64,000 nt of DNA from JAIOSM01 sp964593725 (GTDB taxonomy: Bacteria; Desulfobacterota; Desulfobacteria; Desulfobacterales; Desulfobacteraceae): contig CAZQJS010000008.1 of assembly GCA_964593725.1 (NCBI GenBank), positions 19,770-83,769 on the forward strand, given 5' to 3'. The notes beneath the pieces were generated by a model, which saw only the letters and a program-made list of their open reading frames with translations, ran no database searches and was not told the DNA's origin. This document shows, one piece after another, positions 60,080-64,000 of this stretch (within the stretch, counting starts at the first letter, position 1; every line of letters starts with the position of its first letter). The translations under genes and the position numbers were made by a program.

Positions 60080-60870
60080 TATGCCAACCCTCCTTTGCTT
60101 TTCAATTTTTCAATGAGCTGCTCAATAATTTCTTCTGTTGAGCCTTCAAGCATTTCAGCACCTTCACCAAGATCAGGTACAAAGTAATCAATTTTCTTCA
60201 TTTTTGCCCCTTCTTTTCCCACGGAGCCTGCATCAATACCAAGATCCGAAGCACTCTTGACAGGTATTTCTATCTTAGCAACCTTTCTTATGCCACGGAT
60301 ACCAACATACCGAGGTTCATTAATACCAGTCTGGATGGAGAGTACGCACGGGAGCTCAATTTCGTTCATTTCCCTGTTGCCGCCCTCAATCTCCCTTCCT
60401 ATTCTGATCTTTTTATCATCTTCAATGTCAATGGAATTCACCAGGGATGCATAGGGCAGATCAAGCATTGCAGCAAGCATTCCACCTACTTCTGCTGCAC
60501 CGTCATCTGCCTGGGCTCCTGTGAGAATCAGATCATAACTTCCCTTTTCAACCTCAGCCTTTAAAATAGTTGCAATCCCTCTGGAGTCAGATTCTTCAAA
60601 GGCATCATCGGAAAGCAGAACACCATTGTCGGCGCCCATTGCCATTTCCCGTCTCAAAACCTCTTCTGATTCGTCATCACCCACACTGACCACAGTAACA
60701 CTGCCGCCATGCTCATCCACTATCTGGATTGCCTCTTCAACTGCATAGTTGTCCCATTCATTAACGGAATATACAAGATCATCACGATCAATATCATTAC
60801 CTTCACTGTTGAGTTCAAACTCATTTTCAGCAGTGTCAGGCACCCGTTTGATACAAACTAAAATCTCCAT
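60079..60870 (-). CDS. etfB: Electron transfer flavoprotein beta subunit
   Basis: Partner of EtfA that binds AMP, or a second FAD in bifurcating forms. The 263 residues open MEILVCIKRVPDTAENEFELN and carry the LTGAQADDGAAEVGGMLAAMLDLPYASLVNSI signature. It lies 66 bp after the membrane Fe-S oxidoreductase gene and overlaps etfA by one base. Confidence 0.96.
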   Translation of the reverse strand: MEILVCIKRVPDTAENEFELNSEGNDIDRDDLVYSVNEWDNYAVEEAIQIVDEHGGSVTVVSVGDDESEEVLRREMAMGADNGVLLSDDAFEESDSRGIATILKAEVEKGSYDLILTGAQADDGAAEVGGMLAAMLDLPYASLVNSIDIEDDKKIRIGREIEGGNREMNEIELPCVLSIQTGINEPRYVGIRGIRKVAKIEIPVKSASDLGIDAGSVGKEGAKMKKIDYFVPDLGEGAEMLEGSTEEIIEQLIEKLKSKGGLA

Positions 60871-60935
60871 TTTTCCCTCCGAATTTATTATTCCAACTTA
60901 AATTAAACTTAAAAGTTCACGATTCCAATAAAACT

Positions 60936-62999
60936 TTATGCAAGATGCTCCTCCACAAGGGTTGTAAAATCCATGGCTTCCATCTCTCCTTCTTTCCCTG
61001 CCACCTTGATTGCATCTTCGATATTAACAAGACAGAAAGGACATGCTGTAACAATGACACTGGCTCCTGCTTCTGCTGCCATATTAACCCGCAGTACACC
61101 CATTCTGACCTCTTCCTCTGGTTCATAGAAGAGCATTAAACCACCGCCGCCGCAGCAGAAGGAGCGGTCCCTGCTCTTCAGCAGTTCGACTCTGTTTAAC
61201 CCGTTAATGGAATCAAGAACAGTACGGGGATCATCATAGACTCCATTGTGACGTCCAAGGTAGCATGGATCATGGTATACATAGGTCTTGTCAGGATATT
61301 TAGCAGCCGTAAGGGTAAGATTCCCTGAATTAATCTGTTCTGCAACAAACTGACTTATATGTTTAACAGGCGGCAGGTCAGGATATTCATTTTTTAAAGT
61401 ATTAAAGGCATGGGGATCAGCCGTAATAATTGTTTTTGCGCCGCACTTTTCAATGGCATCAATGTTACTATCCCTAAGCTCCTGAAAAAGAAGTTCCTCA
61501 CCAAAGCGAATGACCTCATTACCGCTGTCTTTCTCACCCTTTCCAAGGATACCGAAATCCACTCCTGCTTTGGAAAGTATTTTCGATGTATTTCTTGCAA
61601 TCTGCTGAATACTGTCATCATAGGAAGTTATGCTGTCAACAAAGTACAGGACTTCAGCCTTATTCTTTTTCTCAAGGATTTTAACTTCACACTCTTCTTT
61701 GAACTCCTTATCCTTTACCCAGTCAGCACGCTTTTTCTCCATCTTGCCATAGGGGTTGCCTCGCTTCTCAAGGGCGCTTAACGGTTTTTGAAGGCTCTGG
61801 GGCACCATTCCCTCGTCAACCATGCCCCTTCTTAAATCAACTATCTTATCAATATACTCTATGCCAAGCGGGCACTCTTCTTCACAGGCACCGCATGTTG
61901 TACATGACCATATCTCATCCTCTGTAAAAATAGTACCTATCAATGGTTCACTCTTGAATATTTTCCCTGACAAAGGATAGTTCTTAAAAATAAGATCCCT
62001 TGATTTAATTGTGATGAACCGGGGTGAAAGGGGTCGGCCGACTGCATTGGCAGGGCATTGATCAGCACACCGGCCGCAGTCTGCACATGAATAAAAGTCC
62101 AGCATATGCTTCCATGTAAAATCCTCAAGCTTTTTTACACCAAAGGAGTCAAGGTCATCCAGTTCTGCATCACTCACACCGTATACAACAGGTTTGATTC
62201 TGCCCTTGTGAAGTCTCATGAAAAAGACATTGAAAAGAGATGTAATAACATGGAAATGCTTTCCAAGGGGCAGAAAACAGAGAAAAAAGAAAAATGTAAT
62301 ATCATGGATATAATACATTAGAATATGTATGCTCTGGAGTGTCTTAAAGGAAAATCCGGATATAACACCCTTAAACATCCAGCCCAGGGACAAGGGGGCG
62401 AGAAATTCACTCTCCCCTATGCGTTTTAATTCATAAACAGCACCGGATGCCTCATACAGACTCTCTGAAACCATGAGAAGTGCAATAATAAAAAGGACAA
62501 ACACTGCTTCTCCTGTATGATCCTTACCATATTTTGCAGGAACTGCATATCTTTCAGGCTTGAAAATCCCACGTCTGACACCTGCAATAACAGATGCAAA
62601 AAAGACAAAAGTGGCAGCATAGTCCTTGAAAAAATAGTAGACATGCCCCAGGGTACCGCCAAATCCCGGGATCTCAAACCCTTCTGAAAATCCTACAAAC
62701 ACAAGGGAAAGGGTTCTTATGGATAAAATAAGAAAACCTGCAAAGATGATGATGTGCAGGACACCTGCCAGCATATACCTGGGCTGCCTGTACTGGGCAA
62801 GCCAGATAACAAGCACTCTTTTAATGCGTTCCGGAATATTATCTGTTCTGCAATCCGGTTTGGAGCGCACCAGGGGGGCAATGCGCCTTACAATAATATA
62901 TGCAAAGATACCTACTCCTGCCACAGCAATTATTAAAGATATGAGAACTCCGGGGATAAGACCAAACAACTTGTAACCTGCCGGACCATATAACACCAT
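60936..62999 (-). CDS. Membrane Fe-S oxidoreductase, ETF:(methyl)menaquinone oxidoreductase type
   Basis: 687 residues. About five to six membrane helices at 12-37, 78-105, 140-160, 185-205 and 240-270 resemble a NarI-like cytochrome b domain. Two Fe4S4 motifs follow (CADCGRCADQCPANA, CTTCGACEECPLG), then two CCG-type halves; the first reads ITADPHAFNTL, without the usual cysteines, while the second keeps YHDPCYLGRH and CCGGGGGLM. This is the architecture of the enzymes that pass electrons from ETF to menaquinone in anaerobic fatty-acid oxidisers (EMO). Its place upstream of etfB-etfA supports that role. First gene of the operon; AGGAG precedes the ATG. Confidence 0.9.
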   Translation of the reverse strand: MVLYGPAGYKLFGLIPGVLISLIIAVAGVGIFAYIIVRRIAPLVRSKPDCRTDNIPERIKRVLVIWLAQYRQPRYMLAGVLHIIIFAGFLILSIRTLSLVFVGFSEGFEIPGFGGTLGHVYYFFKDYAATFVFFASVIAGVRRGIFKPERYAVPAKYGKDHTGEAVFVLFIIALLMVSESLYEASGAVYELKRIGESEFLAPLSLGWMFKGVISGFSFKTLQSIHILMYYIHDITFFFFLCFLPLGKHFHVITSLFNVFFMRLHKGRIKPVVYGVSDAELDDLDSFGVKKLEDFTWKHMLDFYSCADCGRCADQCPANAVGRPLSPRFITIKSRDLIFKNYPLSGKIFKSEPLIGTIFTEDEIWSCTTCGACEEECPLGIEYIDKIVDLRRGMVDEGMVPQSLQKPLSALEKRGNPYGKMEKKRADWVKDKEFKEECEVKILEKKNKAEVLYFVDSITSYDDSIQQIARNTSKILSKAGVDFGILGKGEKDSGNEVIRFGEELLFQELRDSNIDAIEKCGAKTIITADPHAFNTLKNEYPDLPPVKHISQFVAEQINSGNLTLTAAKYPDKTYVYHDPCYLGRHNGVYDDPRTVLDSINGLNRVELLKSRDRSFCCGGGGLMLFYEPEEEVRMGVLRVNMAAEAGASVIVTACPFCLVNIEDAIKVAGKEGEMEAMDFTTLVEEHLA

Positions 63000-63124
63000 T
63001 ATGAAAACCTCCTAATTATTTTTAACTCTTAAAAAATATAATTTAAATTTCTAATAAAGAAAACCTTGTTCGTCAAGCAAAACCGGATTTTTCTTATGTA
63101 TGGGATTTATTATATATTTCCTGT

Positions 63125-63712
63125 TTATCCCGGGCCTTTTAAGCCATTTAAAAAAAGATCAACAAGAGGGTCTGACATGGCAACCAGATCATACTTGCCA
63201 TCTGCTGCAACCCATGTATTTATAACTCCTTCAACAGCTCCCAGAACATAGCGTTTGGCAAGGCCCACAAAAAGGTCCTGCCTCATGACTCCTTCTATCT
63301 GTCCCTGTTCAATAATATCTGAAAGAAGCTCCAGATACATTTTGGAAATATCTTTCATCTGGGGCTCAATATCTCTTCTATACCTTGTTTCTGATTGAAA
63401 TATAACGGCCATGTCCCGATCCAGCTGGAACTGCTCCAGGTGGCATTTTATGAGATTTCTGAGTTTTTCCTCTGCTTTGCCAGCCTCGCCCACGGCACTG
63501 CGCATGATTTTAAAGACTGCCTCGGTTCTATAGCTTATATATTGGTAGAGAATATCATTCTTGTTCTTAAAATACAGGTAAATTGTCCCGTCAGCAATAT
63601 CAGCCTCCCTGGCAATCTGGGATATTGTTGCTTTATGAAATCCGAGATTTGCAAACACAGCACCTGCACTTTTCAATATTTCATAATATTTCCTTGACTT
63701 ATCCTTTGGCAA
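63125..63712 (-). CDS. TetR-family repressor, FadR-like
   Basis: I start it at the TTG at 63712 (LPKDKSRKYYEIL), giving 195 residues, rather than at 63790. The reasons are that GGAG lies 11 nt upstream and that the longer frame would run through a predicted promoter and its operator. The N-terminal helix-turn-helix (ATISQIAREADIADGTIYLYFKNKNDILYQYI) is clear and matches the group containing Bacillus FadR, regulators of fatty-acid degradation that respond to acyl-CoA. The C-terminal part is helical. It lies upstream of the ETF operon on the same strand, 125 bp away, and may control it as well as itself. Confidence 0.9.
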   Translation of the reverse strand: MPKDKSRKYYEILKSAGAVFANLGFHKATISQIAREADIADGTIYLYFKNKNDILYQYISYRTEAVFKIMRSAVGEAGKAEEKLRNLIKCHLEQFQLDRDMAVIFQSETRYRRDIEPQMKDISKMYLELLSDIIEQGQIEGVMRQDLFVGLAKRYVLGAVEGVINTWVAADGKYDLVAMSDPLVDLFLNGLKGPG

Positions 63713-63740
63713 AATATATTTTACTCCATGCAAATAATAA

Positions 63741-63762
63741 TTAATGAATAATGATTCATTAA
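63741..63762. promoter_or_regulatory. Perfect 9-bp inverted-repeat operator at the TetR promoter
   Basis: TTAATGAAT (63741-63749), AATG, ATTCATTAA (63754-63762). The core ATGAAT-n4-ATTCAT resembles FadR-type operators of this TetR group. It begins at the -10 box and covers the expected transcription start, a standard repressor position. Confidence 0.75.
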
Positions 63763-63790
63763 TAAAACTACATTTACCCATAAATGTCAA
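63762..63790 (-). promoter_or_regulatory. Predicted sigma-70 promoter for the TetR gene
   Basis: On the minus strand TTGACA (63790-63785), 17 nt, TTTTAT (63767-63762). Transcription would begin inside the palindrome and leave a leader of about 45 nt before the TTG start. Confidence 0.55.
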
Positions 63791-64000
63791 GGCATTAGTA
63801 TCATAAAACCGTCAATGATTTTTTATTAATTTACAACTGGTTATCCAGATATTGATAGTTATGATAAAGATTCACAGCAATTTTTATCCCCATTTTCTGC
63901 ATGAAGGGGTATTCATTTCAACATAGAGGTATAATCAACATGCCGGTTTAGAATTATACTATATCCAGGCTTTTGATATAAAATCGGCGGTTTTAATCCT

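Noticed and set aside
1..64000. CRISPR arrays, rRNA or tRNA genes, prophage or toxin-antitoxin modules
   Set aside because: No regularly spaced repeats, no rRNA stretches, no cloverleaf with a TTCGA-type loop and no phage structural genes were seen on reading; a short tRNA could still be missed without a covariance search.

Overview
The window reads as a chromosomal segment of a strictly anaerobic Desulfobacterota bacterium, most likely a Desulfobacterales (Desulfobacteraceae-like) sulfate reducer of moderately low GC. The main reason is a complete bacterial-type carbon monoxide dehydrogenase/acetyl-CoA synthase cluster next to formyl-THF synthetase and FolD. Supporting signs are an ETF plus membrane Fe-S oxidoreductase module, multi-domain hybrid histidine kinases, and a sigma-54 regulator with its own target promoter. 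The genus is inferred; no rRNA or tRNA gene was seen to anchor it.

Layout. 1-5029 (minus): ribosomal proteins S9 (cut by the window edge) and L13, preceded by a four-gene envelope set: bactofilin, a Csd4/Pgp1-like zinc DL-carboxypeptidase, a membrane-anchored protein of unknown function, and a Csd6/Pgp2-like LD-carboxypeptidase. This looks like a cell-curvature module. 5029-7176: ruvB, ruvA, ruvC. 7187-12174: the Tol-Pal operon tolQ-tolR-tolA-tolB-pal-cpoB with its own promoter. 12275-14789: groES/groEL with an upstream zinc-ribbon gene and a terminator. 14833-17809: an HExxH protein, a 31-residue basic protein missed by length cutoffs, and hflK/hflC.

17884-30680 is the metabolic core. fhs and folD run left and acsD-acsA-acsB-acsC-acsE run right from a 543-bp divergent control region. 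A terminator then separates these from a 98-residue protein and the nickel-insertion ATPase cooC. Together they cover formate to methylene-THF and methyl-THF plus CO2/CO to acetyl-CoA. Formate dehydrogenase and methylene-THF reductase are not in the window. AcsD carries an unusual tail of about 170 residues rich in Ala, Lys and Glu.

30707-52103: NUDIX plus a queuosine-mannosyltransferase-like glycosyltransferase; two hybrid kinases flanking an NlpC/P60-SPOR lipoprotein; a radical SAM/PHP/TrmJ run; prfC overlapping a 1199-residue FAD/Fe-S oxidoreductase; rsmE; a sigma-54 activator divergent from an 87-residue gene with a sigma-54 promoter; a beta-CASP RNase-like protein; and serB. 52054-53873 holds a rearrangement scar: a 66-bp copy of the serB 3' end and a 45-bp copy of an internal murI segment flank an inserted EamA transporter gene and a phosphoesterase remnant.

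53574-63790: murI, an RND pump with its adaptor, an operon of an ETF:quinone-oxidoreductase-type Fe-S protein with etfB and etfA, and a FadR-like TetR repressor with a perfect operator at its own promoter. 63791-64000 holds nothing I can identify.
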